Assembly (NCBI RefSeq): GCF_022410535.1
Contig: NZ_JAKNBL010000015.1
Coordinates: forward strand, 1 to 64,000
DNA length: 64,000 bases
From: Pelotomaculum terephthalicicum JT
GTDB lineage: Bacteria; Bacillota; Desulfotomaculia; Desulfotomaculales; Pelotomaculaceae
Direction: 5' to 3'
Within the stretch, counting starts at the first letter, position 1; each line of letters starts with the position of its first letter. The translations under genes and the position numbers were made by a program. Positions 53,304 to 63,556 of this stretch are shown here, piece by piece. Below the pieces are notes generated by a model. That model was not told where the DNA came from. It saw only the letters and a list, made by a program, of their open reading frames with translations, and did no database searches.

Positions 53304-54809
53304 GTGGGGTGGTTTGAAAATATGTTAAAAAGTGAACACCTGGCAAGAGCTTATTTACTATGCTCTGCTTTGCTCTCGGTAGCAGTTTTAGCTTATTTTT
53401 GCCACTGGGAGGTCAGGGCGGTAACGGCGTTGATTGTCAACACGCTAATTACCGGATTGTTATTCGGCACGTGGCGGCGGAGAGGCAGCAGCCAGTGGCT
53501 TGCTTCCCTGCGCCAGGAGATAATGGAGCTTGCCGCGGGGAGGGTTGCCGTCCAAAACAAGGAACACCATTATCCCAAGGAATATATCGGTCTGACTGAA
53601 GCCGTCGACAAAACCGCCAAGCTGTTAAAGGATATGGCGGGGAAGGCGCAGCTGGCAGCGCAGCAGGTTTCCGCCGCTGTTGAACAAATGAATATGACTA
53701 TCGAGACAGCCGGGCAAATTGCCAAAGACTTTACCAAGGTGGAAGAAGTGGCCGGTTCACTGGCTGATATGTCCAGGAAATTACGGCAAGAGACCCGGGA
53801 GAACGAGCGGTCTGTCGCCACCTGTCTGGAAGAAATGGGTTCTGCCCGCCGCGCTATCGAACAAGCTGATATTGACTCGACCCAAGTGGCTGAATACGTA
53901 ACAACGTTGGATGCGGCAGTGGGGCAGATTGACGTCATTCTTACCGCCATAGCGGAAATTTCTGATCAAACCAAGCTGCTGGCGCTTAACGCCTCCATCG
54001 AGGCTGCCCGGGCCGGTGAACATGGCCGTGGCTTTGCAGTCGTAGCCGAAGAAGTTAAAAATCTGTCTGAAAAAACTTTTTCAGCAGTGGGTGATACAGT
54101 TGCAATACTCCAATCAATCCGCAAAGAGGTTGAAAAGGTTAAATCAACGGCGGAAAACGACCGGAGAAGCATCGCTGACGGAGTTAAGAGTACGGTAAAC
54201 GCCGAAGCGGTGTTGACTGAAATCGCCCGGGCGGTGTCGGCCATCTCATCCGCAGTGGAAAAGAGCAGCGAGGAAATCAAGGATTATCTGCGGCAGGTTG
54301 GCGCGGCGGCGGAAGCGCAAAAAGAAAACTTCGGAGAAATCAGCGCGACCGGAGTGCGCCTGCAAAAAGCCGCAGATATGCTGGAAGATGTCAGCGGGAA
54401 AGTAAAGCTGGATGTCAGCGCCATTACAGGCAGCGCGGCCCATAAAGAAAAAATAAAGCGGCTGCTCAAAGTACTGCGCGCGGAGTCTGAAAAATCCCGC
54501 ATCACGTCCCTAGATAATAAAGAGCATCAACAAGTACTGAGAGAATTGCTTAGCAGGCAGCCTGAACTCGAGGCAGTATGGTCGAACCGTATGGACGGCA
54601 CGTTTGTTTTTTCCGAACCGCCGGCCGGTTTGGCTAACGCCAAGATTCGCCGGTGGTGGCAAAGGGCCGCCGCCGGTGAGGAATACGTTTCGGACATTTA
54701 TTTATCCGCCATAACTAAAAAATTATGCCTGACCATATCCGTTCCAGTGCGGGACATTCATGGCCCGGTTATTGGTGTGCTGGGAGCGGACGTGCGGTTA
54801 AATGATTAA
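53304..54809 (+). CDS. Methyl-accepting chemotaxis protein with C-terminal sensor domain
   Basis: A 501-residue chemoreceptor. Two close membrane helices lie near the N-terminus (about 14-30 and 36-54), with almost no extracellular part. The signalling coiled coil (about 95-390) includes the conserved tip ([33 protein letters not shown]). After it, residues about 400-500 form a Cache/PAS-like domain ([47 protein letters not shown]). The sensor is therefore cytoplasmic and C-terminal. GTG at 53,304 or ATG at 53,322 may be the start; neither has an ideal ribosome site. Confidence 0.9.
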   Translation: MGWFENMLKSEHLARAYLLCSALLSVAVLAYFCHWEVRAVTALIVNTLITGLLFGTWRRRGSSQWLASLRQEIMELAAGRVAVQNKEHHYPKEYIGLTEAVDKTAKLLKDMAGKAQLAAQQVSAAVEQMNMTIETAGQIAKDFTKVEEVAGSLADMSRKLRQETRENERSVATCLEEMGSARRAIEQADIDSTQVAEYVTTLDAAVGQIDVILTAIAEISDQTKLLALNASIEAARAGEHGRGFAVVAEEVKNLSEKTFSAVGDTVAILQSIRKEVEKVKSTAENDRRSIADGVKSTVNAEAVLTEIARAVSAISSAVEKSSEEIKDYLRQVGAAAEAQKENFGEISATGVRLQKAADMLEDVSGKVKLDVSAITGSAAHKEKIKRLLKVLRAESEKSRITSLDNKEHQQVLRELLSRQPELEAVWSNRMDGTFVFSEPPAGLANAKIRRWWQRAAAGEEYVSDIYLSAITKKLCLTISVPVRDIHGPVIGVLGADVRLND

Positions 54810-54916
54810 AGTCAAATTCCGTTTCTCAATAATGAAGGTAATCACGCCCCAAGGATAGAAATTTACACATGACCATCATTGCGTGCGGCGATTATTATCT
54901 CATGGGGGAAATAGAA

Positions 54917-56059
54917 TTGCGAATACTGCACACCTCCGACTGGCATTTGGGACGTATTTTTCACGGCATCCACCTGACAGATGATCAGGCTTATGTGCTG
55001 GAGCAGTTTCTTCAAGTTGCCGGTGACGTCAAGCCGGATGTGATTATTATTGCCGGAGACGTCTACGACCGCTCCGTGCCGCCCACGGACGCGGTAAAGC
55101 TTTTAGATGAGGTAATTTCCCGCGTTCTTATGGACTTTTCAGTTCCTGTGCTGCTGATCGCCGGCAACCATGACAGCCCTGAACGGCTTGGATTCGGCAC
55201 CCGCCTGCTGGCCCGCCAGGGACTTTTTATCATTGGACAGCCAAGTACCAACCTTGCCCCCATCATTCTTCAAGACTCGCACGGGCCGGTATATTTCTGC
55301 CCGGTTCCCTATGCGGAGCCTTCCGTGGTAAGAGAAACACTGGCGGCTCCGGATGCGACAGACTACAACAGCGCCATGCGCTGTTTGCTCAAGCATTATA
55401 CGGCGTCGCTTCCCCGCGGCTCAAGGGCTGTCGCCGTTGCCCACGCTTATGTCGCCGGGGGTGAAAGCAGCGAATCAGAGCGTCCTCTTACCATCGGCGG
55501 AACGGAAATGGTTGATGCCGCATGTTTCCAATCCTTCAATTACGCTGCCTTGGGGCACCTGCACAAACCCCAGAAAACCGGGACTGGAATTTACTATGCC
55601 GGTTCTTTATTGAAATATTCCTTTTCTGAATCCCCGCACCGGAAATCAATTAATCTGGTGGAAATGGATGAGGCCGGCAATATAAATCTGGATAAAGTCA
55701 CTCTTTCACCGCGCCGTGACGTGCGTTGCCTGGAGGGTTACCTGACAGATATTCTGACCGCTCCGAAAAACGGAGAAAACAAAGAAGATTATATTATGGT
55801 AACTCTGAAAGACACCGGTGCGCTCCTTGACGCGCTCGGCAAGCTGCGTGAAATCTATCCCAACGTTCTGCACATCGAGCGTCCATTTTTGCTTGACGGC
55901 GGCGAGCTGCGCGGCCCGCGCGGCGACCACCGGCGCCTCAGCGATATGGATCTCTTTTCTTCATTCTTCGAACAAGTAACCGGAGTTCCCCTTAACAGCG
56001 AGGAAGCCCGGACGTTCGCCCAAACAGTTGAATTATTCTACCCGAAAGAACAAAGGTGA
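54917..56059 (+). CDS. sbcD: Exonuclease subunit SbcD
   Basis: A Mre11-like nuclease of about 380 residues. Phosphoesterase motifs are complete: HTSDWHLGR, IIAGDVYDRSVPP, AGNHDSPERLG, VAHAYVAGG and LGHLHKPQ. I prefer the TTG at 54,917 as start, since it follows GGGG by eight bases and gives the usual N-terminus (RILHTSDWH); the frame is open from 54,869. With SbcC it processes DNA hairpins and blocked ends. Its stop is seven bases before the sbcC ATG. Confidence 0.96.
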   Translation: MRILHTSDWHLGRIFHGIHLTDDQAYVLEQFLQVAGDVKPDVIIIAGDVYDRSVPPTDAVKLLDEVISRVLMDFSVPVLLIAGNHDSPERLGFGTRLLARQGLFIIGQPSTNLAPIILQDSHGPVYFCPVPYAEPSVVRETLAAPDATDYNSAMRCLLKHYTASLPRGSRAVAVAHAYVAGGESSESERPLTIGGTEMVDAACFQSFNYAALGHLHKPQKTGTGIYYAGSLLKYSFSESPHRKSINLVEMDEAGNINLDKVTLSPRRDVRCLEGYLTDILTAPKNGENKEDYIMVTLKDTGALLDALGKLREIYPNVLHIERPFLLDGGELRGPRGDHRRLSDMDLFSSFFEQVTGVPLNSEEARTFAQTVELFYPKEQR

Positions 56060-56065
56060 ATTTAA

Positions 56066-59000
56066 ATGAAACCATTAAAGCTGACGATAAGCGCTTTCGG
56101 CCCATATGCCGGCACTCAGGCGCTGGACTTTACGGAACTCGGCTCCCGTTCTTTCTTCTTGATTCACGGGCCGACCGGCTCCGGCAAAACCACAATTCTT
56201 GACGCCATGTGTTTCGCCCTGTACGGAGACACCAGCGGCGCGGAGCGGGAAGGCAGGCAGATGCGCAGCGACCATGCCGACCTGTCGGCTGTCACTGAAA
56301 TCACTTTCGATTTTGCCGTAGGTGCCGAAATATACCGCGTCAAGCGCAACCCGGAACAAGAGCGGCCGAAAAAGCGTGGTGCAGGAACGACAACCATGCG
56401 CGCGGAAGCCACCTTGTGGAAACGGACCGGACTCGTCGGCGACGCGGCGGAAGGAGCTGTCTTAGCGAACGGCTGGGGCAAAGTCACAGCAGCCGTGGAA
56501 AAACTGCTCGGTTTTCAAAGCAGCCAATTTCGCCAGGTGGTTATGCTTCCCCAGAGAGAATTTCATAAACTCCTGACCGCTAATTCCGGTGAGCGTCAAG
56601 TCATCCTGGAAACTCTTTTCCGCACCGAACATTACCGCCGCGTTGAAGAATCCTTAAAACAATCCGCAAAAGCGCTGCACAAGAATTTCGAGGAAACTAC
56701 CGCCCAAAAGACATGGATTTTGCAGGAAGCAAAAGCCAGCTCACGGGAAGAACTAAGCGAGCGGCACAATCTGCACATAATCCGGTTGGGAGAAGCGGCA
56801 AAGCAGGTGCAAGAAAGCCAAAAAAAAGTCACCGCTGCGCGGGAGCGGCTGAATGCCGGCAAACAGGCGCTGGAAAAGCTGACCGAAAAAAAGCAGGCTG
56901 AAATTGCCGTGGCGGCTTTGGACTCCAAAGCGCGGGCAATTGAAGCCGGAAGAGTGGAATTGGCCAAAGCCCGCCAGGCCGCAAGCCTGGCCGACGTGGA
57001 AAAAACCATGCGCACCCGGCGGGAGGAAGCACTCGACGCAGCCAAGTCTCACCGGAGCAAGCTCCAGAGCAAAGAGGCATTGCTGCAAGCAAAGGAAAGC
57101 GCCGAAAAGAAGCTGAAAGAAGAACTGGCGAAAGAACCGGAACGTGAAGCCGCCGGCCGCGAATTAACCCGGCTTGAGGAACTGTCCGGGAAAGTCGCCG
57201 CGCTGGCCGAAGCCCGTAAAAAAGTTACCGTCGCTCAACAAGAATTGCAGATGGCGGAAACTAATCAAAACATGGCTCAATCATCTTTGAACGCTATCAA
57301 GGCTTCCATTGAGGAAAAATCCAAGGAACTGTCAGCAGCTTCCAGCCACGCCGCCCAAGCCGCCGCGCTGGAAACTATATGCGGGGCGGCCGAGCAGCTC
57401 AGCCAGAAAGGGCTTGCCCTTGCAGGCCTGCGCAAGGACCTGTCAAAAATCTTGCGGGAAGTTGACGCAGCCGGTATAGAACTGTCGCGCGCGGCAAACA
57501 AATTCGCCGCGGCAAAGCAAGAACTCGCCCGGCTGCAAGAGGACTGGAACAACGGGCAGGCCGCCATCCTGGCCGGCCGCTTAACGGCAGGCTCGCCATG
57601 CCCTGTCTGCGGCTCACTTGAGCATCCGGCCCCCGCCAGTAGTAAAGCGGCGCTGCCTTCGGAAAAATTAATCAAGGAAAAACAGCAAGCCGTAACTTCA
57701 TTTGAAATTTTACGCGACAAAGTGCGGGATAAGCTGAACAGTATTATTGCCAGGCAGGCTGCCATGAACGGCAAGATTGAAGAATTGGAAAAGGAACTGG
57801 GGGAAAAAGCGGGTGTCAGTCCGGCCGTCCTCCGCGCAGCCGCCGATAACGCCAGGGAACTGTGGCAAAACGCGCTGCAGGCCGTAGAAATGTCCACTCT
57901 TATCAATAAAGAACTGGATGAGCTCAAACAGCAGGAAAATTCCGCCGTCAAACAGCTCGAATCGGCCGGCAGGTCTTATCAAGAGGCAAAAATAGCCTTC
58001 GAATCAAGCCAGGCGGTGGTGCGGGACAGGGAATCATCCATCCCTGAACACCTCCGCGCCCCATCGTCTTTACTTCAGGCACAGGCAGCCGCCAGGAAGA
58101 GGCGGGCGCAGCTTTTGACCGCCTTTGAAGCGGCCAGGCAAACAGCGGAAGAGGCAAATCAGGCGCTGGCCAAGGCTGAGACCGCCGCGGCGGAAGCCCT
58201 GGCGGCGCAGCAGGCGGCAAACAAACGCGCCGCGGCCGCGGAGAAAACCTTCCAGGAAAGACTGGCGGCGGCAGGTTTTGCAACAATAAATGAATATGAA
58301 AACGCGAAAAAAACGCAAGGGTGGCTCCAAAGGGTAGAGCAGCAAATCAAAGAATATGACGAAAACCGGCGCGCGGCCGCGGACCGCCTGAAACGTGCCG
58401 TTCAGGCGGCGGAAGGCCTGAGTGAACCCGAGCCGGATAAGCTGACGGCAGACCTGACAGAAGCGGAAAATGAGTGGAAACAGGCTCTGGCCCTGGAAAC
58501 GCAGCTACAGTCGCAAACCAGCCGGGAGGCCGAATGGCTGAAGAAAATAGAAGCAACTGAAAGTGCCCTGAAGGAGTTGGAAAGCCGTTACGCCATCCTG
58601 GGACGCCTCTCTGAAGTGGCCAACGGCAGGAACCGATACGGTTTGACCTTTGAGCGGTTTGTCCTGGGCTCCCTGCTGGATGACGTAACAATCGCCGCGA
58701 CGGCACGGTTAAAGCTGATGAGCCGCGGCCGCTACCACCTCCAGCGCACCCTGGACCGGACCCGCAGGAACACGGCCGGCGGTCTGGAGCTGGAGGTTTT
58801 TGACACATACACCGGTGTGGCCCGCAGCGTTTCGACCCTGTCCGGCGGGGAGACTTTCCTGGCCTCCCTTTCGCTCGCCCTCGGCCTGGCCGACGTGGTT
58901 CAGTCCTACGCGGGCGGCATTCACCTGGATACGATTCTGGTGGATGAAGGCTTCGGCACCCTGGACCCGGAGTCCCTGGACTTTGCCCTGCGGGCTTTAA

Positions 59001-59131
59001 TCGACCTGCAAAAAACAGGGCGCCTGGTGGGAATTATTTCTCATGTGCCTGAACTCAAAGAACGGATCGACGCCAGGTTGGAAATCCGGCCAACTGACAG
59101 GGGCAGCGTGGCCTGCTTCAAATTGTCTTAA
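56066..59131 (+). CDS. sbcC: Exonuclease subunit SbcC
   Basis: A 1,021-residue Rad50-like ATPase: Walker A GPTGSGKTTILDAM (about residues 35-48), Q-loop region, long antiparallel coiled coil (about 180-830) with the zinc hook CPVC near residue 513, ABC signature LSGGETFLASLSLAL and Walker B TILVDEGFGTLDPESLD. Length is normal. The coiled-coil half is rich in Ala and Gln. Confidence 0.97.
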   Translation: MKPLKLTISAFGPYAGTQALDFTELGSRSFFLIHGPTGSGKTTILDAMCFALYGDTSGAEREGRQMRSDHADLSAVTEITFDFAVGAEIYRVKRNPEQERPKKRGAGTTTMRAEATLWKRTGLVGDAAEGAVLANGWGKVTAAVEKLLGFQSSQFRQVVMLPQREFHKLLTANSGERQVILETLFRTEHYRRVEESLKQSAKALHKNFEETTAQKTWILQEAKASSREELSERHNLHIIRLGEAAKQVQESQKKVTAARERLNAGKQALEKLTEKKQAEIAVAALDSKARAIEAGRVELAKARQAASLADVEKTMRTRREEALDAAKSHRSKLQSKEALLQAKESAEKKLKEELAKEPEREAAGRELTRLEELSGKVAALAEARKKVTVAQQELQMAETNQNMAQSSLNAIKASIEEKSKELSAASSHAAQAAALETICGAAEQLSQKGLALAGLRKDLSKILREVDAAGIELSRAANKFAAAKQELARLQEDWNNGQAAILAGRLTAGSPCPVCGSLEHPAPASSKAALPSEKLIKEKQQAVTSFEILRDKVRDKLNSIIARQAAMNGKIEELEKELGEKAGVSPAVLRAAADNARELWQNALQAVEMSTLINKELDELKQQENSAVKQLESAGRSYQEAKIAFESSQAVVRDRESSIPEHLRAPSSLLQAQAAARKRRAQLLTAFEAARQTAEEANQALAKAETAAAEALAAQQAANKRAAAAEKTFQERLAAAGFATINEYENAKKTQGWLQRVEQQIKEYDENRRAAADRLKRAVQAAEGLSEPEPDKLTADLTEAENEWKQALALETQLQSQTSREAEWLKKIEATESALKELESRYAILGRLSEVANGRNRYGLTFERFVLGSLLDDVTIAATARLKLMSRGRYHLQRTLDRTRRNTAGGLELEVFDTYTGVARSVSTLSGGETFLASLSLALGLADVVQSYAGGIHLDTILVDEGFGTLDPESLDFALRALIDLQKTGRLVGIISHVPELKERIDARLEIRPTDRGSVACFKLS

Positions 59132-59215
59132 TTCAAGTCGAGTATTGAAATACGTAAAACAATTAGCAGCTCACTTAAATAGCTTTGTTGCAGTACGGAA
59201 ACAGTAAATACCGCT

Positions 59216-59494
59216 TTACAAATTACATATTTGTAATTTGTCGGCACCATCAGCTAATATCATCGATTTAACGACAATATCCTTAACACTACCAAGCTCT
59301 TTAGTTATACTATCCAATTCATCGGGGGTAGCTTCTACCGTCAGGTTTATAATGCCACGATCACATTTAGAATAAGGAATTCCACTGCGATGTAATACTA
59401 ATGATCCATTTTTCGTTAATATTTGCTGTACCTTGGGAGCATTTTCTGATTTCTGATTAACTAAAATACCAATAATACAAATATACTTTTCCAT
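59216..59494 (-). CDS. TM1266-like iron-only hydrogenase system putative regulator
   Basis: A 92-residue protein with an ACT/ferredoxin-like pattern: KYICIIGILVNQKSENAPKV, HRSGIPYS, GIINLTVEATPDELDSITKE, LGSVKDIVVKS. This matches the small TM1266 family seen with HydEFG and [FeFe]-hydrogenase genes. The hydrogenase genes themselves are not in the window. The exact function is unknown. Confidence 0.75.
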   Translation of the reverse strand: MEKYICIIGILVNQKSENAPKVQQILTKNGSLVLHRSGIPYSKCDRGIINLTVEATPDELDSITKELGSVKDIVVKSMILADGADKLQICNL

Positions 59495-59639
59495 AAACCT
59501 TCCTCCCTTTTAATTTCATTACTTAACATAGCCATTGTCGTTCGGCTAGCCCGAAACGGAGACAAGCAATACGTCATGGAAACGGAGGGAATACACGGAG
59601 CTCATCTCCTCCGCTAAATAAGGCATGGTTCCGGTATCA

Positions 59640-60020
59640 TTAAGACCCGGATCTCCAGAGCCCGTGGATGTTGCAGTAAGCCCTCGCCGAAATGTTTTCC
59701 CCGTCGGTTTCAAATTGAACCGCCGGGTTATTGCCGGGTGCAAGAAATTGTCTAAAAACTCTTCCTGCAGAAAGTACTTCTACCCATTCAATAAAATGTT
59801 TCTCTTCCATTGGATGCTTAGCGCTTCCCACTTGGACATTTACTTTGCCGTCCTTTTTACTAATTACCGGTACATGTTTTTCTCGCGAAGCGTCAACAGT
59901 ATTCTCCTTTAACAATTCCATAGGCTTGCCGCAGCAAACCAATTGTCCTTTGCCGGTATGCAAAACCTCAACCACGTTACCGCAAATTAAACATTTGCAG
60001 ACCTGCATTAGCTCAGTCAT
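59640..60020 (-). CDS. dfx: Desulfoferrodoxin (superoxide reductase)
   Basis: A 126-residue protein reducing superoxide without making oxygen. The N-terminal desulforedoxin centre I has C-x2-C (CKCLICG) and CC (LVCCGKPM). The centre II domain has the His ligands in [12 protein letters not shown] and the C-terminal CNIHGLW. It is oriented like cydAB, lying downstream, and forms with it an oxygen-defence group. Confidence 0.96.
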   Translation of the reverse strand: MTELMQVCKCLICGNVVEVLHTGKGQLVCCGKPMELLKENTVDASREKHVPVISKKDGKVNVQVGSAKHPMEEKHFIEWVEVLSAGRVFRQFLAPGNNPAVQFETDGENISARAYCNIHGLWRSGS

Positions 60021-60215
60021 TGTGAACCTCCTCTTTCCTTAATTAATTGTGGTCTCAATATTTAATTTATTGTTGGACATAATCAATAAAAAATCCTGCT
60101 TTCCCAGTAAATATTTACAGTATTCAATTAGAATGAAGCGAAATATTTTTTAAGAATAACTCCTCCTTAAAATGGTTTTGCCGCAATCGGCATGGGGATT
60201 GTCCGGCAAGCCTGG

Positions 60216-61256
60216 TTAATATGCCCCGGAATCCGGGTCATACAAATCTTTTTCCGTAACCGGGTCCTTAAAAATGATATACGCCCAGATCTGGTAAGCA
60301 ATTACAATGGGAATAAAGATGGCCACCACCAGCGTCATGATCTTCAAGGTATACGGACTGGCCGATGAATTAAAGGCCGTCAGGCTATACCTTGGGTCAA
60401 GACTTGACGGTATCAGGTTGGGAAACAGCCCGATGATCCCGGTGAAAGTGACCATTACAATCGTCACACAGGAGGAGAAAAAAGCCGCCACAGCCTTTTT
60501 CCCGGATATTAATATTTTCATACACAACAAAGCGAGTACGGCAGCGGCTGGAACCGCGAGCCAAGCCGGACTGCTCATAAAATTAGTATAAAGCTTCGTA
60601 GCAAAAGCGGTAAGAACCAGGAACCCCGCGGCTGCCAACAGCAGGAGCCACCACAGCTTTGCCGCAAGCGCCCGGGCTCTGGCTTCTAATGCTCCTTCCG
60701 TCTTGACGGTAATCCAGATGGCCGCGTGTTCCAGGAAAAGCAGCAAAAAGAGCAAGCCGGTCAGCAGGCCGTAAGGGTTCAACAGGGTCAGCAGATTCCC
60801 GTGGTAACCCCGGGCGTCCATCGGCAGGCCCTGAAAGATGTTGCCGAAGGCTACCCCAAAGAGCAAGGCCGGTACGAGGCTGCCCAGGAAGAGCGCCATG
60901 TCCCACGTCTTCCGCCAGGAATCCGAATCGACCTTGCCCCGGAATTCAAAGGACACGCCCCGGCCGATCAGAGCGAACAAAATGAGCAGAAGCGGCGCGT
61001 AAAGATAGCTGAACATGTAGGCGTACGCTGTGGGAAAAGCGGCAAACATCACGCCGCCGGCGGCGAGGAGCCAAACCTCGTTGCCGTCCCAAACCGGGCC
61101 GACGGTGTTGATGAGTATCCTTTTCTCCATCTCGCTTTTCCCGATAAAAGGGGCTAATATGCCCACTCCGAGGTCAAATCCGTCGAGCATGAAATAGACC
61201 GCCCAGAGCAGGCCCCACAGGCCAAACCAGAGTATCTGCAATTCCATTGCCAGCAC
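60216..61256 (-). CDS. cydB: Cytochrome bd ubiquinol/menaquinol oxidase subunit II
   Basis: A 346-residue membrane protein with about eight helices. Family motifs: FGLWGLLWAVYFMLDGFDLG at the N-terminus, NTVGPVWDGNEVWLLAAGGV and FRGKVD. It forms the bd oxidase with CydA and starts five bases after its stop. Confidence 0.96.
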   Translation of the reverse strand: MLAMELQILWFGLWGLLWAVYFMLDGFDLGVGILAPFIGKSEMEKRILINTVGPVWDGNEVWLLAAGGVMFAAFPTAYAYMFSYLYAPLLLILFALIGRGVSFEFRGKVDSDSWRKTWDMALFLGSLVPALLFGVAFGNIFQGLPMDARGYHGNLLTLLNPYGLLTGLLFLLLFLEHAAIWITVKTEGALEARARALAAKLWWLLLLAAAGFLVLTAFATKLYTNFMSSPAWLAVPAAAVLALLCMKILISGKKAVAAFFSSCVTIVMVTFTGIIGLFPNLIPSSLDPRYSLTAFNSSASPYTLKIMTLVVAIFIPIVIAYQIWAYIIFKDPVTEKDLYDPDSGAY

Positions 61257-61261
61257 CTTCC

Positions 61262-62614
61262 TTATACCGTTATTGTCCGGCCGGACGGCACGCTGTGCCC
61301 CATCTCTTCCGCCGGGCCATTTTTCGAGAACCTCACCAGCAAATAAATGTCGGCCACTGCCAATAAGCCGTAGAAAATTGCAAACCCTGCCAGAGATGCA
61401 GTCACCTGTGCTGCCGTGATATTTTTAGAAACCGCGTCGGATGTTTTCATCAGGCCGTAAACAATCCACGGCTGCCGGCCTACTTCCGCCACCAGCCAGC
61501 CCAGCTGACAAGCTATATAGGGAAGCGGTATGGAAAAAAGCATGATTTTCAGGAACCAGGTTTTTTTCTCCAGCGTTTCCTTTCTGGCAAAAACATACCC
61601 AAGTGCGGACAGGAGAATAAACAGCGCGGTCAGCCCTACCATTAACCTGAAACTGACAAAGGTCAGGGTCACGGGCGGTCGTTCGCTGGCCGGAAAATCT
61701 TTTAATCCCTGCACCGCAGCGTGCGGGTCGTGCGTGGCCAGCATGCTCAGCATGTTGGGCAACGGCAGGATTTCCATTGTGTTTCGTTCTGTCGCCTCGT
61801 CCGGTATGGCGAATATATAGATGGGTGCACCTTGCCGGGTTTCCCAGAGGGTCTCCATCGCAGCAAACTTGGTGGGCTGGGTTCTGGCCACCTCCCGGGC
61901 GTGCCAATCCCCGACGGCAACTTCCGCCAGACAGGCCATTAGGGCAAAGGCAGCGGCAATTCGAAACGATTTTTTAAAAAATTCCAGGTGATTTTTCTTC
62001 AAAATATGGTAAGCGGACACTCCCATTACGAAGAATGCTCCCACCAGGTAGCCGCCCAGTACGGTGTGCAGAAATTTTGACCAGGCGTAGCCGGATAGCA
62101 CCACCGCGGCAAAATCCACCAGTTCCGCCCGCCCGTTGTTGATGACATAACCCACCGGATGCTGCATCCAGGCATTGGCGGTGAGAATCCACAGCGCCGA
62201 CAGGCTGGAGCCGGCGGCCACCATCCAGGCGGCAACGGCATGAACTTTTTTCGATATCTTCTTCCAGCCAAAAATCCAGATTCCCATGAATGTAGACTCC
62301 AGGAAGAAGGCTACCGAAGCCTCAATGGCCAGGGGAGCGCCGAATATATCCCCAACGTAGCGGGAATACTCGGCCCAGTTAGTGCCGAACTGGAATTCCA
62401 GAGTAATCCCGGTGACCACTCCCAAGGCGAAGTTGATCAGGAACAGCTTGCCCCAGAACTTGGTCATTTTGAGGTATTGTATATTTCCGGTCCTGACGTA
62501 ATTGGTTTCCATCACAGCGACAATGATAGAAAGACCCAAGGTTAGCGGCACGAAAAGAAAGTGAAACATGGCCGTAATCGCAAATTGCAACCTCGCCAGT
62601 AAAAGCGCATCCAT
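61262..62614 (-). CDS. cydA: Cytochrome bd oxidase subunit I
   Basis: A 450-residue haem protein. The His ligand for haem b595 (FHFLFVPLTLG, residue 18), the quinol-site motif GRQPW (EVGRQPWIVYGLMKT) and other conserved loops are present. The Q-loop is of the short Firmicutes type. The oxidase consumes traces of oxygen and suits an anaerobe. GGGGG precedes the ATG. No cydCD genes follow. Confidence 0.96.
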   Translation of the reverse strand: MDALLLARLQFAITAMFHFLFVPLTLGLSIIVAVMETNYVRTGNIQYLKMTKFWGKLFLINFALGVVTGITLEFQFGTNWAEYSRYVGDIFGAPLAIEASVAFFLESTFMGIWIFGWKKISKKVHAVAAWMVAAGSSLSALWILTANAWMQHPVGYVINNGRAELVDFAAVVLSGYAWSKFLHTVLGGYLVGAFFVMGVSAYHILKKNHLEFFKKSFRIAAAFALMACLAEVAVGDWHAREVARTQPTKFAAMETLWETRQGAPIYIFAIPDEATERNTMEILPLPNMLSMLATHDPHAAVQGLKDFPASERPPVTLTFVSFRLMVGLTALFILLSALGYVFARKETLEKKTWFLKIMLFSIPLPYIACQLGWLVAEVGRQPWIVYGLMKTSDAVSKNITAAQVTASLAGFAIFYGLLAVADIYLLVRFSKNGPAEEMGHSVPSGRTITV

Positions 62615-62768
62615 GTTTTCTGTCCCCCCTTTTACTCAATTTAATAAAAGCCTCCATTTCTAATGACGTGTCAAAATGCTCTTCTTTTCTTTTCCCTTAA
62701 AGAGATTATAAAACCTATTTAGTGGTTCTTGCTATTCTCCACAGGACCAAATTATTTCAATAAAAAAA

Positions 62769-62803
62769 GACAGCTTATTATCTCCTGAAGATAATAAGCT
62801 GTC
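62769..62803 (-). terminator. Strong Rho-independent terminator after the exonuclease gene
   Basis: A perfect 15-base stem (GACAGCTTATTATCT / AGATAATAAGCTGTC) with a 5-base loop; on the minus strand it is followed by TTTTTTTA. It insulates cydAB from the exonuclease gene upstream. Confidence 0.9.
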
Positions 62804-62897
62804 CAGCAATACCCAATATTTCAATTATTTACTAAAGTCGCCCAACAATTTACACATTTTAAGCGCTGCCGCTAAAACCAGTTTTGCTACAAATTGG

Positions 62898-63470
62898 TCA
62901 ATAGGTACTCTGATTCCCGGCTGGATTCAAGTTTATTTCTATCTTATTATATATTTCAACAAAGATCTGAGAAGTGTTAATAGCATCAAATATTGCTCTA
63001 TGCCAGATATTATGTTTAGGTTCAGTATTCATCATTTTAAGAGCATTTTCTAAAGATATCTGATTAGACAAGTGATAAATATTAATAAATTTTTTTTGAA
63101 TATCATAATAATTCTTTAATAAATCATACTCAAACTCATTCATATTATTTATTTTAAAATTTCTTTCAAATGTAATTAGATCATCAATACCCCATCCACA
63201 TAAAACGAATTCTTCCTCGCCGATCCATTTCCTAAATTCTTTTATCACATAGGGCAATTGTTTTGCATTATCGATCCATTCTTGCTTTATTCTTGTTTTT
63301 TTCTTAATTAGTTTGCTTATCGTTGGATACAGTTTCGGCTTAATAAAGGATTGAAAATCATTAACCAATTCCATATCAGAATTTATTTTCACCGCGCCAA
63401 TTTCAATAATTTCATGTATTCTGGTTCCCCATTTATTATTCATTTCCAGATCGAAAACAATATAATTCAT
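62898..63470 (-). CDS. DEDDh-type 3'-5' exonuclease (KapD/exonuclease-like)
   Basis: A 190-residue protein of the DnaQ-like exonuclease superfamily. Catalytic residues are visible in YIVFDLEMN (D, E), CGWGIDDLITFERN (D) and the final H-x4-D (HRAIFDAIN). Several family members of this size act on RNA ends or affect sporulation (KapD), but the substrate is not evident. GC content is much lower than that of the neighbours. It has its own terminator and a plausible promoter. Confidence 0.88.
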   Translation of the reverse strand: MNYIVFDLEMNNKWGTRIHEIIEIGAVKINSDMELVNDFQSFIKPKLYPTISKLIKKKTRIKQEWIDNAKQLPYVIKEFRKWIGEEEFVLCGWGIDDLITFERNFKINNMNEFEYDLLKNYYDIQKKFINIYHLSNQISLENALKMMNTEPKHNIWHRAIFDAINTSQIFVEIYNKIEINLNPAGNQSTY

Positions 63471-63500
63471 TATTGCCTCCCTAATTCATACTACATTATT

Positions 63501-63527
63501 ATTATACCATAAATATTTGTGGTACAA
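63501..63527 (-). promoter_or_regulatory. Candidate promoter of the exonuclease gene
   Basis: On the minus strand TTGTAC (63,522-63,527) and TATAAT (63,501-63,506) are separated by 15 bases, shorter than ideal. It stands in the divergent region shared with typA. Confidence 0.35.
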
Positions 63528-63556
63528 TTAAAAGGAAAATCGAAGGAGGTTTTTTC

